From Actinomycetota bacterium (lineage in GTDB: Bacteria; Actinomycetota; Acidimicrobiia; Spongiisociales; UBA4744), in NCBI GenBank assembly GCA_013152275.1, contig JAADGS010000063.1, forward strand, positions 1 through 64,000: DNA of 64,000 bases. The letters are read 5' to 3'. Of the stretch, positions 1 to 8,245 are shown piece by piece. A model generated the notes under the pieces. The model searched no databases and was not told the origin of the DNA. It was given only the letters and a program-made list of their open reading frames with translations. A program made the position numbers and the translations under genes. Position 1 is the first letter of the stretch. Every line of letters begins with the position of its first letter.

Positions 1-77
1 GTCTTCCCATGATCAATATGACCCATCGTCCCCACATTCACATGCGGCTTCGTCCGCTCAAACTTCGCCTTCGCCAT
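1..77 (-). CDS. tuf: Elongation factor Tu, 5' end only
   Basis: The first 25 codons of EF-Tu, the GTPase that brings aminoacyl-tRNA to the ribosome. The visible N terminus begins [16 protein letters not shown] and runs into GHIDHGK, which is the G1/P-loop of translation factor GTPases (family knowledge: GHVDHGKT in most EF-Tu). The ATG at 77 is in the normal position for the family. The gene runs off the left edge of the window. It lies 21 nt downstream of three tRNA genes on the same strand, so it is probably co-transcribed with them, as in the tyr-gly-thr-tufB arrangement of enterobacteria. Confidence 0.93.
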   Translation of the reverse strand, partial: MAKAKFERTKPHVNVGTMGHIDHGK

Positions 78-98
78 CACAAAACCCTTTCCCGCTCG

Positions 99-172
99 TA
101 GCGGCGGGCAGACTCGAACTGCCGACCTCTCGATTATGAGTCGAGCGCTCTCACCAACTGAGCTACGCCGCC
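99..172 (-). tRNA. tRNA-Met (CAT), elongator type
   Basis: Read on the minus strand this folds as a 74-nt cloverleaf. The acceptor stem GGCGGCG pairs with CGCCGCT (one G-U pair), followed by discriminator A. The D-arm contains AGCTCAGTTGG and the T-arm GTTCGAGTC. The anticodon loop CTCATAA gives anticodon CAT. The 1-72 G-U pair, instead of the unpaired C-A expected of bacterial initiators, suggests an elongator (or possibly a lysidine-modified Ile2) tRNA. CCA is not encoded. Confidence 0.93.
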
Positions 173-267
173 TCGATCTACTTCTCTTGCCCGAAGCGCT
201 TCCCACCCGGACATGCCCACCCCTCGCCGGCCTGCTCTGAGAGCCGACCCGCTCTGCGGGGAGTGCG

Positions 268-341
268 AGCCTCCTTCCGGACTCGAACCGGAGACCTCCG
301 CCTTACCATGGCGGCGCTACTACCAACTGAGCTAAGGAGGC
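268..341 (-). tRNA. tRNA-Thr (GGT)
   Basis: A 74-nt cloverleaf on the minus strand. The acceptor GCCTCCT pairs with AGGAGGC and the discriminator is T. The D-arm has AGCTCAGTTGG, the anticodon stem CCGCC pairs with GGCGG around the loop ATGGTAA (anticodon GGT), and the T-loop is GTTCGAGTC. CCA is not encoded. It lies between tRNA-Tyr and tRNA-Met in the tRNA-tuf cluster. Confidence 0.95.
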
Positions 342-369
342 TAGGTTGTCACACCGCCGTGGCGGTGGG

Positions 370-451
370 TGCCGGGAGAAGGATTTGAACCTCCGAAGGC
401 ATCGCCGGCAGATTTACAGTCTGCTCCCTTTGGCCGCTCGGGCATCCCGGC
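370..451 (-). tRNA. tRNA-Tyr (GTA)
   Basis: An 82-nt class II tRNA on the minus strand with a long variable arm. The acceptor GCCGGGA pairs with TCCCGGC and the discriminator is A. The anticodon stem GCAGA pairs with TCTGC around loop CTGTAAA (anticodon GTA). The T-arm GGTTCAAATCC is complete. It is the first gene of the tRNA-Tyr, tRNA-Thr, tRNA-Met, tuf cluster. Confidence 0.95.
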
Positions 452-479
452 AGGCCCGAAGCCAGGTCGGGCGGACCGT

Positions 480-485
480 AGATTA
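480..485 (-). promoter_or_regulatory. Possible -10 box for the tRNA-tuf cluster
   Basis: On the minus strand TAATCT lies about 29 nt upstream of the tRNA-Tyr 5' end, a plausible sigma70-type -10 element. No good -35 match is visible 16 to 18 nt further upstream, so this is a weak call that rests mainly on position. Confidence 0.3.
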
Positions 486-651
486 GCTGCCTCTCGGCGG
501 TGCGAAAACCGGGGCAGGCCCAAGTCGGGGCCAAACGGTACCGAGGTCGACAGTCTCCCTCCGGCCATCCGCGCCACCTACCTGGTCGTGCCGGCCACAG
601 GTTGCCACGGGTGTGCTTTCGGGGCATGATGAGATCGACGAGAGGGGTTCG

Positions 652-1584
652 ATGCGAGATCTCGACGAACGTCTGACGAGATGGAAGCAAGCCGAGCTGA
701 TCTCCGACGAACAAGCCGCTTCGATCAGCCGATTCGAGGCAGCCGAGCAGCCACGCCGATCGACACTCATCGCAGAGGTTCTCGGTTATCTCGGTGGTGC
801 CCTGGCGATCGTCGCCCTGTGGGTGTTCATCGCCCAGTTCTGGGGTCGCTTGGAGATCTGGGCTCAACTCACCCTGATCGGGGCGTTGACCATCGGTTTC
901 CTCGCCGCCGGCGCCTGGTCACGCACCGGAGAGGGCGAGGCGGTCCGGCGCCTGTCGAGCTTCCTGTGGTTTCTCGGCATCGTCGGCGTCGCCGGGTGGT
1001 TCGGGGTCTTCTCCGATCGAATCATCGCCGTCCACGACGAGTTCCAGGTGCTGTGGATCACCGTACCGACGTTCGTCGCCGCCGCCTTGCTGTGGAAGGC
1101 GCTGCCCAAGGTCTTGCAGGTGATTGCCCTGGTCGGCAGTGTTCACGCCGTGGTGCTGAGCGCCTTCGCGCAATTCGACCCGTCGCCTACCGAGTGGTTC
1201 GGGCTGATCGTCTGGGGGATCGGCGTCGCCACCGTCCTGTTGGCATGGGGAGGAGCCCTGCAGCCGACGGGCACCTCATACGCCCTCGGCATCGCCGCGA
1301 TCCTCATCGGACCAAGCATGGCGGCAGGCATGCTCGATACCGCCTGGCCGCTGTGGCTCGGTCTGGTCAGCGCCGCCGTGATGCTTGCGTCGAGCGTGCC
1401 CCTGCGCGAAGTGGTGCTCCTCGTCGGCGGAGCAGGCGCCGTCTTCGTGTTCCTCCCTCAGTTGATCTTCACCTACTTCGAGGAATCCCTCGGCGTGCCG
1501 GTGGCGCTGTTCCTCTCCGGCGTGGTGCTCATCGGCGCGGCCCTGCTGATCGCAAGGCTCCGTGAGGAGGTGGCCGGAACATGA
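652..1584 (+). CDS. DUF2157-type polytopic membrane protein
   Basis: A 310-residue integral membrane protein. The soluble N-terminal segment (about residues 1-45) is a short charged helix-turn-helix-like stretch ending in FEAAEQ, and is followed by at least eight hydrophobic segments (for example LGYLGGALAIVALWVFIA). This layout matches the DUF2157 family of uncharacterised membrane proteins. ATG at 652 was chosen because GAGAGGGG lies about 6 nt upstream; an in-frame GTG at 613 has no such site. Its stop overlaps the ATG of the next gene in ATGA, so the two are translationally coupled. Molecular function is unknown. Confidence 0.75.
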   Translation: MRDLDERLTRWKQAELISDEQAASISRFEAAEQPRRSTLIAEVLGYLGGALAIVALWVFIAQFWGRLEIWAQLTLIGALTIGFLAAGAWSRTGEGEAVRRLSSFLWFLGIVGVAGWFGVFSDRIIAVHDEFQVLWITVPTFVAAALLWKALPKVLQVIALVGSVHAVVLSAFAQFDPSPTEWFGLIVWGIGVATVLLAWGGALQPTGTSYALGIAAILIGPSMAAGMLDTAWPLWLGLVSAAVMLASSVPLREVVLLVGGAGAVFVFLPQLIFTYFEESLGVPVALFLSGVVLIGAALLIARLREEVAGT

Positions 1585-2300
1585 AACGCGCCACACTCGC
1601 CATCGTCTTGTCGGTCCTGGTGCTGGCACTGGTCCTTACCGTGGTGCTGGTCTTCGGCGTCATCCCGTTCCCCGAGTATCCGTCACTCGCCGAGCATCCG
1701 GACCCGTCGATCCCCGGAACGGTGGTGTTCACCTTCGGCGACGACCCCCCTTGTCTCGAGGTCGTCCCCGCCGCCGGTGGGGTCCCCAGAGAGCTTCGGT
1801 GCGACCGGAACATCGCCGGCAACGGTCTGGCATGGACATCCGACGGGCTGATCGTGACGTTCGATACCTCCACCTACCCACCCCAGTATGCGCTGATCGA
1901 CCCGGAGTCGGACCAGGTCGTCGAACGGATCGATGCCGGACCGACGGCGGGACCGGATCTTCTCTTCCCCAAGCCTGACATCGCTCGCCGGTCCGATGGA
2001 ACAGTGCTCACCGCCGATCGTTCGACACGGGGCGCAACCCTGATGATCCAGGAACCGAACAAGGAATCGCGGCTGTTGCTCGAGGTGCGCGGTCCCCGCA
2101 ACTACCGTTTCGAGATGGTGCGATGGTCCCCCGACGGTAACTGGGTGCTGGCGATCGACTCCGAGGAACGGCTCTTGATCGTGCGCGCCACCGGCGATCC
2201 CGAACCGCGAATCCTCGCGGAGGGCGTCGCGCGCTGGATGCCTGCTGCCTGGTATATCCCAGGGTTCACCGACGGAACCTTCCAGGTCCCCGGCCGGTAG
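1581..2300 (+). CDS. Membrane-anchored protein with propeller-like repeats, function unknown
   Basis: A 239-residue protein with an uncleaved signal or N-terminal anchor (residues 4-29: ATLAIVLSVLVLALVLTVVL) and an extracytoplasmic domain. The domain has repeats typical of TolB/WD-like beta-propellers, such as GNGLAWTSDG and FEMVRWSPDGNWVLAI. It is short for a full propeller (perhaps three to four blades), so it may form a partial or domain-swapped fold. Translation is coupled to the preceding DUF2157 gene through a 4-nt overlap, which suggests the two act together at the membrane. I do not recognise a specific family. Confidence 0.6.
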   Translation: MKRATLAIVLSVLVLALVLTVVLVFGVIPFPEYPSLAEHPDPSIPGTVVFTFGDDPPCLEVVPAAGGVPRELRCDRNIAGNGLAWTSDGLIVTFDTSTYPPQYALIDPESDQVVERIDAGPTAGPDLLFPKPDIARRSDGTVLTADRSTRGATLMIQEPNKESRLLLEVRGPRNYRFEMVRWSPDGNWVLAIDSEERLLIVRATGDPEPRILAEGVARWMPAAWYIPGFTDGTFQVPGR

Positions 2301-2484
2301 GCAGGACAGTCCCACACTGCTCCCGGCGGTGGAGGTCCTCCAGGCCGCTCTCTGCTTCCCCTGCAGGAGACGTACTCAGGATCGCCTCCCCGGAGGAGAA
2401 GAGCGAGGAAGGGGTTCCGGTGCAGCCGGGCATACGGACACAACGGGTGATGGGCCGGCGACACCGGCTCGGGTGGCCGCCAGT

Positions 2485-2592
2485 TTCCTGTCACTATGAG
2501 CGTCGATATGCGACGCCAGCATTGACAGGAATCAGACCCCCGCTTTTCCTGTCACTATGAGCGTCGGTATGCGACGCCAGCATTGACAGGAA
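2485..2592. repeat. Two tandem 47-bp nested palindromes (REP-like)
   Basis: Two copies, 2485-2531 and 2546-2592, spaced 61 bp and differing at one base. Each has outer arms TTCCTGTCA and TGACAGGAA, an inner stem GCGTCG/CGACGC and symmetrical 6-nt internal loops. They lie in the 310-bp gap between two convergent genes (ending at 2300 and 2611). They could be bidirectional transcription terminators, although no T-tract follows, or a small dispersed palindromic element. The rest of the gap holds no gene. Confidence 0.8.
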
Positions 2593-2610
2593 CACGACGA
2601 CGCGCCGGGA

Positions 2611-3111
2611 TCAGGCCGTCGGACCGGCCTTACTCCACACCAGGAGGCCGGGAATCAGCATCATGGCGGCCAGCACCCAGTCGAAGCGTGCCGGCGCCCC
2701 CCGCCATCGATAGTCGAGGAGTGCTATCACGACGAGCGCGACACCGACGAAGATGAGCATGCGGGCCGAGCGACGAAGGATACGTTGCTTCCCGTCCGGC
2801 GTGATCGGCGTCAGCCCACTGCTTTCGGCGACGCTCTCGAGCGACCTCGAGACGCCGCGGGACATGAACGCCACCATGCCCGTCGTGTACAAGACGCCGA
2901 TGCCGACCCAGGCGGGTCGCACGAGGATCAGGACCGCAACACCGAGCACGCTGAGCCCGATGGCGATCGGTATCGTCTTGCGGAGGTGCTCCATCGCCCA
3001 CTCGGGACCGTTGAGCGCCGCCCGGGTGCTCACCATCCCGCCCCACAGCCCGCCGAGCACTCCGACGGTGGCGACCACATCGACGGCCACCTCGAGCGAA
3101 AGGGTGATCAC
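2611..3111 (-). CDS. Small integral membrane protein, unknown function
   Basis: A 166-residue protein with four predicted transmembrane segments at about residues 5-24, 46-66, 69-86 and 116-160 (the last region may hold two). The basic loop KQRILRRSARM lies before the last segments, which suggests it is cytoplasmic. It starts with GTG at 3111, directly after the htpX stop codon, so it is probably the second gene of an htpX operon. I do not recognise a family. The context suggests a role in membrane protein quality control, but that is only a guess from position. Confidence 0.6.
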   Translation of the reverse strand: MITLSLEVAVDVVATVGVLGGLWGGMVSTRAALNGPEWAMEHLRKTIPIAIGLSVLGVAVLILVRPAWVGIGVLYTTGMVAFMSRGVSRSLESVAESSGLTPITPDGKQRILRRSARMLIFVGVALVVIALLDYRWRGAPARFDWVLAAMMLIPGLLVWSKAGPTA

Positions 3112-3978
3112 CTACCGGTCCCCGTTCGCTATCTCTTCGAGGCGTCGGATCCGATCCTCGATCGGCGGGTGCGTCGAGAACAGCTTGCCAAACCCACCGC
3201 GATTCCGTCCCTTGACCGCCTTGAGTGGGTCGGCGATGAACAGCTGGCTGACCGCCGGATTGACGTTCATCGGAACGCGCGACGTCCCCATCTCGAGTTT
3301 ACGCAACGCGCTCGCCAGATTGAGTGGCTGCCCGGTGAGTGTCGCTCCGGATGCGTCTGCCTGATACTCACGGGCACGGGAGATGGCCAGACGAATGATC
3401 ATCGCCGCGATGGGGGCGAGGATGAGGCTCACCAGGGCAACGATCCCGCCGAGCGGGTTGTCACGGCTGCTGCGCCGCCCGCCACCGAACCAAAACGCCA
3501 TGCGGGCGGAAATCGACAGGGCGGCGGCAAGCATCGCGGCGATGGAGCTGATGAGGATATCCCGATTGCGGACGTGTGACAGCTCGTGCCCGAGAACGCC
3601 CTCGAGCTCGCCACGGTCGAGGATCCCCAGAATGCCGGTGGTGACGGCCACGGCGGCGTGGCTCGGGTTGCGCCCGGTGGCGAACGCGTTGGGCTGTGGC
3701 GAGTCGATCACGTAGATGCGAGGCATCGGCATGTCGGCCTGGGTGGTGAGGTTCCGCACGATGGAGTAGACCTGAGGAAGTTCCTGCTCGGTGACCGGGC
3801 GAGCCCGTGACGCGGCCAGGGCCATCTTGTCGCTGAAAAAGTAGGCCACAAGGTTGATACCGACGGCGAAGATCAGTCCCACGTAGAAACCGCCGGAACC
3901 GCGAAACAAGGCCATCCCGAGATACCAGACCAACGCGGAGAGGAACCCGAGGAGGGCGACGGTCTTGAGGTTGTTCAT
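3112..3978 (-). CDS. htpX: HtpX-type membrane zinc metalloprotease (M48)
   Basis: A 288-residue membrane-bound peptidase that degrades misfolded membrane proteins together with FtsH in characterised bacteria. There are two N-terminal membrane segments (residues 5-25 and 31-50). The zinc motif HELSH is at residues 131-135 and the downstream Glu ligand lies in AREYQADA. Two further hydrophobic segments surround the region after the HEXXH helix. Length and layout are standard for HtpX. ATG at 3978 gives the usual start MNNLKTVALLG. It is divergent from the subtilase gene at 4142 and shares a 163-bp promoter region with it. Confidence 0.92.
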   Translation of the reverse strand: MNNLKTVALLGFLSALVWYLGMALFRGSGGFYVGLIFAVGINLVAYFFSDKMALAASRARPVTEQELPQVYSIVRNLTTQADMPMPRIYVIDSPQPNAFATGRNPSHAAVAVTTGILGILDRGELEGVLGHELSHVRNRDILISSIAAMLAAALSISARMAFWFGGGRRSSRDNPLGGIVALVSLILAPIAAMIIRLAISRAREYQADASGATLTGQPLNLASALRKLEMGTSRVPMNVNPAVSQLFIADPLKAVKGRNRGGFGKLFSTHPPIEDRIRRLEEIANGDR

Positions 3979-4141
3979 GGACGAATGCTACCGCGCCGCC
4001 GGTATCAGCAGGAGATACGGATTACCCCCTCACTCTGTGTGCACCGCTCAACCGCCGAGGGTAGAGTCGACAATGGTCGCTGGGGGCGATCTCTGAGTGT
4101 TCCTCAGCGGGGGTACCTGAACGCAACTCGGGAGGAGCGCA

Positions 4142-7100
4142 GTGAAACGCTACATCATTCTCCTTGCCGTCATGGCTTTGACGGTAGGACTATTGGCAGC
4201 ACCGGCAGGGGCGACAAACCCCCTGGACCGTGCGACACCACAGCGCGTCGGGGACAGGCCCGTCGTGCTGGACGAGACGTTGACGATGGCGGCGGGGAGC
4301 ACCATCCAGGTGTTCGTCCAGATGTCCGAGAAGTCGGTCGCCGACTTCGTCGCGAGTGCGGTCGAGTCGGGTGCTCGCAGGCCGTCGCACAACGCCCAAA
4401 TGGCCCAGAAAGCCAAGGTCGAACGCGAGCAGGCGGATGCCGAACACGACGTGACGGCTGCAGGAGCCACGGTGATCGCCTCGCTCGATGTGGGCGCCAA
4501 CGGCTTCATCGTCGATGTGGCTCCGGGCGATCTGGTCAAGCTGGCCGAGATCCCCGGCGTGGTGTCGGTGGCACGGGTGACCACGTTCACGCCGGCCAAC
4601 GAGACGAGCGTCCCGTGGATAGGCGCGCCGTCAGCATGGCATGATCTGTCGCTCACCGGCGCCGGTATCACCGTGGCGGTGATCGACACGGGTGTCGACT
4701 ACGACCACAAGGACTTCGGTGGACTTGGCGCGGCCGCGTACGCCACGAACGACACGGCGATCGTCGAGCCCGGCAGCTTCCCGACCGCGAAGGTGATCGG
4801 CGGATACGACTTCGCCGGGACCTCCTACGACGCCGCCGGGATCCTGGGCTCGGCGACCCCGACTCCCGACCCCGACCCGCTCGACGTGTACGGCCACGGC
4901 ACCCACGTTGCCGGCTCGGCGGCGGGTGAGGGCGTGCTGTCCGACGGGACGACCTTCACGGGTCCCTATGGTCCGGATGCCTACACGGCCAATACCTTCG
5001 AGATCGGTCCGGGCGTGGCACCGGAGGCGCTCATCTACGCCTACAAGGTGTTCGGCGATCAGGCGGGAAGCACCAACCTGACGTCGCTCGCCATCGAGCG
5101 GGCACTCGACCCGAACCAGGATGGCTCGATCGACGACCATGTGGATGTCATCAACATGAGCCTCGGCGCAGCGTTCGGCTCGCCGAACGACCCGTCGGCC
5201 ATCGCCTCGGAGAACGCATCTCGCCTCGGCGTGGTGGTCGTGGCCTCGGCCGGCAACGAGGGCGACATTCCCTACGTGACCGGCGCTCCGGCCGTGGCGC
5301 CCGGCGCCATCTCGGTGGCGGCATCGGTCGACGGCGGCTACTCGGTACTCGGGATCCGGGTGAATTCACCTTCGGACGTGGCAGGACTGTACGAAGCGGC
5401 CGAAGCGGCGATCACACCGCCTCTGGACGACACCGGAGTCACCGGAGACCTGGCGGTGGCCTACCCGTTGAACGGATGCTCAACACTCGGCAACCCGAGC
5501 GAGATCAGCGGAAAGATCGCGTTGATCCAACGCGGATCGTGCTACTTCTCGGAGAAGATCCTCAACGCCCAGGCGGCGGGTGCGGTAGCCGTTGTGGTGT
5601 TCAACAACAAACCCGGCCCACCGATCGTGATGGGCGGAAGCAGCGGCGGAATCACCATCCCGGCGGTCATGATCAGCGACATCGACGGAGCCACTCTGAA
5701 GGATGTCCTCGATTCGGGGACACCGGTCAATGTGACCCTGAGCGCCGCATTCATCCTGCCGCGGCCGGATCTGGCCGACACACTCGCCTCGTTCAGCTCG
5801 CGGGGACCCGGCGTGACCAACCTGTTCAAGCCCGACGTGGCGGCTCCCGGGTTCGGGATCACATCCGCCGCGGTCGGTACCGGCACGCTCGGGGCGACGT
5901 TCAGCGGCACCTCGATGGCCTCGCCCCACGTGGCAGGCCTGGCGGCCCTCGTGGTGCAACAGCACCCCGACTGGTCACCGGCGCAGGTGAAGGCGCTGAT
6001 CCAGAACGGCACCGTTGTGGGTCACGACCAGAGCGGCGCCACCTATCCGCTGGCCCGCCAGGGCGTCGGCGTGGTGCGAGCCGATCGGACGCTCGGCCTG
6101 GGCTCGATGGCGATGCCCGGTGGCGTGTCGTTCGGCTACCTGGACCCGACCCGGCGCGACCGTGAGGAGGCCGAGGTGAGGGTCACCAACTTCGGTGACA
6201 CCACCAAGACCTACTCGATCACCGTAACGCCCAACCAGACGGTTCCCGGTGTCACGGTGACGGCGCCGAGCCTGGTGAAGGTCAGGGCGGGACGAACGAA
6301 GAAGATCGAGGTCAAGATCAGCCTCGATCCCGCGGCGATGCCGGCCGACTTCGGCTATTACTCCCAGACCGAGGTGGACGGGTGGCTCACCCTCACCAGC
6401 GGTACCGAGGAACTCCAGGTCGGCTACCTGGCGGTGCTCGATCCTGCGGCGAAGTTCGAGGTGCATAGAGCCGGTAGTGACTCGATCACCATCAGGAACT
6501 ACTCGCGGACGATCGGGTTCGCCGAGGGCTTCACCCTGGCGGAGCGGGGCGGACAGTTGCTCGACAAGACCCCGTTCGCCATCGACGCCACCGGCTACCG
6601 CACGAACGCGTTCGGTCCGTACGACGTCGTGCAATTCGGCGTGTCGATGGACAGGGCCTGGAGTGCCCCGTCGGAGGGCGAGGTCGATATCTACCTCGAC
6701 ACCAACCAGGACGGGAGCCCCGACTATGTGCTGGTCGCAGCCGACCTCGGGTTCCTCCTCGGCAGTGCTCCCACCGGCCAGGTCGTCACGGCGCTGTTCG
6801 ACATAGTGAACGGGGGAGGCTTCCTCGAATGGTACGCGGACGCCGACTACAACGACCGGGTGATGACGCTCACGGTCGATCGCTGGGGCCTGAGCGGCTT
6901 CCTGGCGCCCGACGACACCACCTTCGACTACCAGATGGTCGTGTTCGGATCGGCCGGTTCCGTCGATGTCCAGAGCGGGAGCATCGACCTCGCCGACGAG
7001 GTGGTGCCGAGTGTCGGCTCGTTCGGCCTGGCACCGGGTGAAAGGACCACGGTGGACCTGGCACCCGCCTCCGGAACGATGGTGTGGTTCTTCCCCAACA

Positions 7101-7204
7101 ACGAGGAGAGGAAGCAGGTCAAGATCGTCGAGCTCGAAGAGGAATGCAGAATGGGCAGGTGCATGGACCACGGGAGCACGGACAGGGATCACAGGATCCG
7201 CTGA
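4142..7204 (+). CDS. Secreted subtilisin-like serine protease with PA domain (Vpr-like)
   Basis: A 1020-residue extracellular protease. A Sec signal peptide covers about residues 1-25, with a likely cut after PAGA. An I9-type inhibitory propeptide follows (about 50-150). The S8 catalytic triad is Asp182 (VIDTGVDY), His252 (GHGTHVAG) and Ser591 (SGTSMASPHVAG). A PA domain is inserted between His and Ser (about 400-530, with NGCSTLG and IALIQRGSC), as in Vpr and C5a-peptidase-like subtilases. Past residue 650 there are beta-rich, Fn3-like domains. No LPXTG anchor is visible. The GTG start at 4142 has GGGAGGAG upstream. It probably serves extracellular protein degradation. Confidence 0.9.
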   Translation: MKRYIILLAVMALTVGLLAAPAGATNPLDRATPQRVGDRPVVLDETLTMAAGSTIQVFVQMSEKSVADFVASAVESGARRPSHNAQMAQKAKVEREQADAEHDVTAAGATVIASLDVGANGFIVDVAPGDLVKLAEIPGVVSVARVTTFTPANETSVPWIGAPSAWHDLSLTGAGITVAVIDTGVDYDHKDFGGLGAAAYATNDTAIVEPGSFPTAKVIGGYDFAGTSYDAAGILGSATPTPDPDPLDVYGHGTHVAGSAAGEGVLSDGTTFTGPYGPDAYTANTFEIGPGVAPEALIYAYKVFGDQAGSTNLTSLAIERALDPNQDGSIDDHVDVINMSLGAAFGSPNDPSAIASENASRLGVVVVASAGNEGDIPYVTGAPAVAPGAISVAASVDGGYSVLGIRVNSPSDVAGLYEAAEAAITPPLDDTGVTGDLAVAYPLNGCSTLGNPSEISGKIALIQRGSCYFSEKILNAQAAGAVAVVVFNNKPGPPIVMGGSSGGITIPAVMISDIDGATLKDVLDSGTPVNVTLSAAFILPRPDLADTLASFSSRGPGVTNLFKPDVAAPGFGITSAAVGTGTLGATFSGTSMASPHVAGLAALVVQQHPDWSPAQVKALIQNGTVVGHDQSGATYPLARQGVGVVRADRTLGLGSMAMPGGVSFGYLDPTRRDREEAEVRVTNFGDTTKTYSITVTPNQTVPGVTVTAPSLVKVRAGRTKKIEVKISLDPAAMPADFGYYSQTEVDGWLTLTSGTEELQVGYLAVLDPAAKFEVHRAGSDSITIRNYSRTIGFAEGFTLAERGGQLLDKTPFAIDATGYRTNAFGPYDVVQFGVSMDRAWSAPSEGEVDIYLDTNQDGSPDYVLVAADLGFLLGSAPTGQVVTALFDIVNGGGFLEWYADADYNDRVMTLTVDRWGLSGFLAPDDTTFDYQMVVFGSAGSVDVQSGSIDLADEVVPSVGSFGLAPGERTTVDLAPASGTMVWFFPNNEERKQVKIVELEEECRMGRCMDHGSTDRDHRIR

Positions 7205-7229
7205 TCCGTTCACGACCATGCGACGAGCC

Positions 7230-7260
7230 GGAGGGGCGCCGACAGGATCGGCGCCCCTCC
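7230..7260. terminator. Bidirectional stem-loop terminator
   Basis: A perfect 13-bp G+C-rich stem, GGAGGGGCGCCGA paired with TCGGCGCCCCTCC around a 5-nt loop. It lies between the end of the subtilase gene and the end of the convergent lipoprotein gene. No long T-tract is present, but position and stability fit a shared terminator. Confidence 0.8.
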
Positions 7261-7340
7261 CTGTGTCGGGCTTTCTTCGGCTTCGGCGGCCTCGCCGGGG
7301 ACCGAGAGTCGAGCGGCCTGGCCGGAAGAAGAGCCGGCCG

Positions 7341-7952
7341 CTACTTGAAGGCGACGATCTGAGGTTCGCCGGGGAGTGAGCACACAACGAAGTTGCCGCT
7401 GGTATCGGCGTGGACCGAATAGGTGCTCTGCCCCACCTGGAAGTACATGAGATACCCGTCGATGATGACCTGCAGGTACACCATCCCCTTCTCCGGACAG
7501 CCCAGAGCCGAGCTCGGCCACTGCACCGCCATCGCCCCCAGAGAGACCACTTCGGCCTCGGAGACGTCGAGATCGGCTGCCAAACGCTTGCGCGCCGCCG
7601 ATTCCAACGAGGCGGGCACGGTCGTGTCGGCCACGAACCACGACGGAACCGCGGCAGCGATCGGTTCTCCGATACGTTCGGAAGGCGGAACCGTCACGGT
7701 GGTAACCGTAGTGCTTTCCTGAGCGGTCGTGGTCGGTGCCGGTGCGGGCTCGGTGGTCGTGGTGGCATTCGCACCGGCCGCAGGTTCGACGGCCGTCGTG
7801 TTCGCAGCCGCCGTCGTCTCGGCCGTCGGTACCGTTGTCGCCGCGGGGACCACCGTCGTGGACGTCCCCGAGACGGCCGCAGGCACCTGGCCGGGTGCAC
7901 CGCAGGCCGTCAGCACGATGGCGGTGACGATGACAAGTGTGATCGATCTCAT
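7341..7952 (-). CDS. Lipoprotein with Thr-rich linker and conserved C-terminal domain
   Basis: A 203-residue predicted lipoprotein. The signal peptide begins MRSITLVIVTAIV and ends in the lipobox LTAC, followed by a long Thr/Ala/Pro linker (about residues 20-90). The C-terminal domain of about 100 residues contains LGCPEKGM and ends near the stop. ATG at 7952 was preferred over a start 27 nt upstream because AGGAGA lies about 8 nt before it. The C-terminal part resembles small secreted domains seen in actinobacterial lipoproteins, but I cannot assign a function. It is transcribed alone and ends against the terminator shared with the subtilase gene. Confidence 0.7.
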   Translation of the reverse strand: MRSITLVIVTAIVLTACGAPGQVPAAVSGTSTTVVPAATTVPTAETTAAANTTAVEPAAGANATTTTEPAPAPTTTAQESTTVTTVTVPPSERIGEPIAAAVPSWFVADTTVPASLESAARKRLAADLDVSEAEVVSLGAMAVQWPSSALGCPEKGMVYLQVIIDGYLMYFQVGQSTYSVHADTSGNFVVCSLPGEPQIVAFK

Positions 7953-8245
7953 CGTTCTCGTCTCCTGATGAACCACCACTTCGACGATCCCGACCGGTTC
8001 AACGGTTCCCGATGCTCCTGAATCCTACCCCGACGCGGTTCGGTGCACTCCCGGAAGCCAACGAGCATCGGCCATGCACACCGCCCGAGGCGATCGTTAC
8101 CTCGAACAGAGATCGCCTTCGGACCGGTCCTTCGGTTTGCCCTGTCGTGACGCACCTGCCGGCATGATCCTCCCAGGACACCGCCGCCACTCGCTCGACG
8201 ACCCGTCGAGCGGTGGAGTGAACCGGGCGGGACTTGCACGCCTTT
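7953..8245. other. 293-bp intergenic region
   Basis: This lies between the lipoprotein gene start and the end of midA, both on the minus strand. It contains a modest inverted repeat, AGGCGATC at 8088-8095 and GATCGCCT at 8111-8118. That could be a terminator for midA or a promoter element for the lipoprotein gene. No convincing coding sequence is present. Confidence 0.5.

Noticed and set aside
2485-2592. Possible two-repeat CRISPR array
   Set aside because: Only two copies, with a 14-bp interval, nested palindromic structure and no cas genes nearby.
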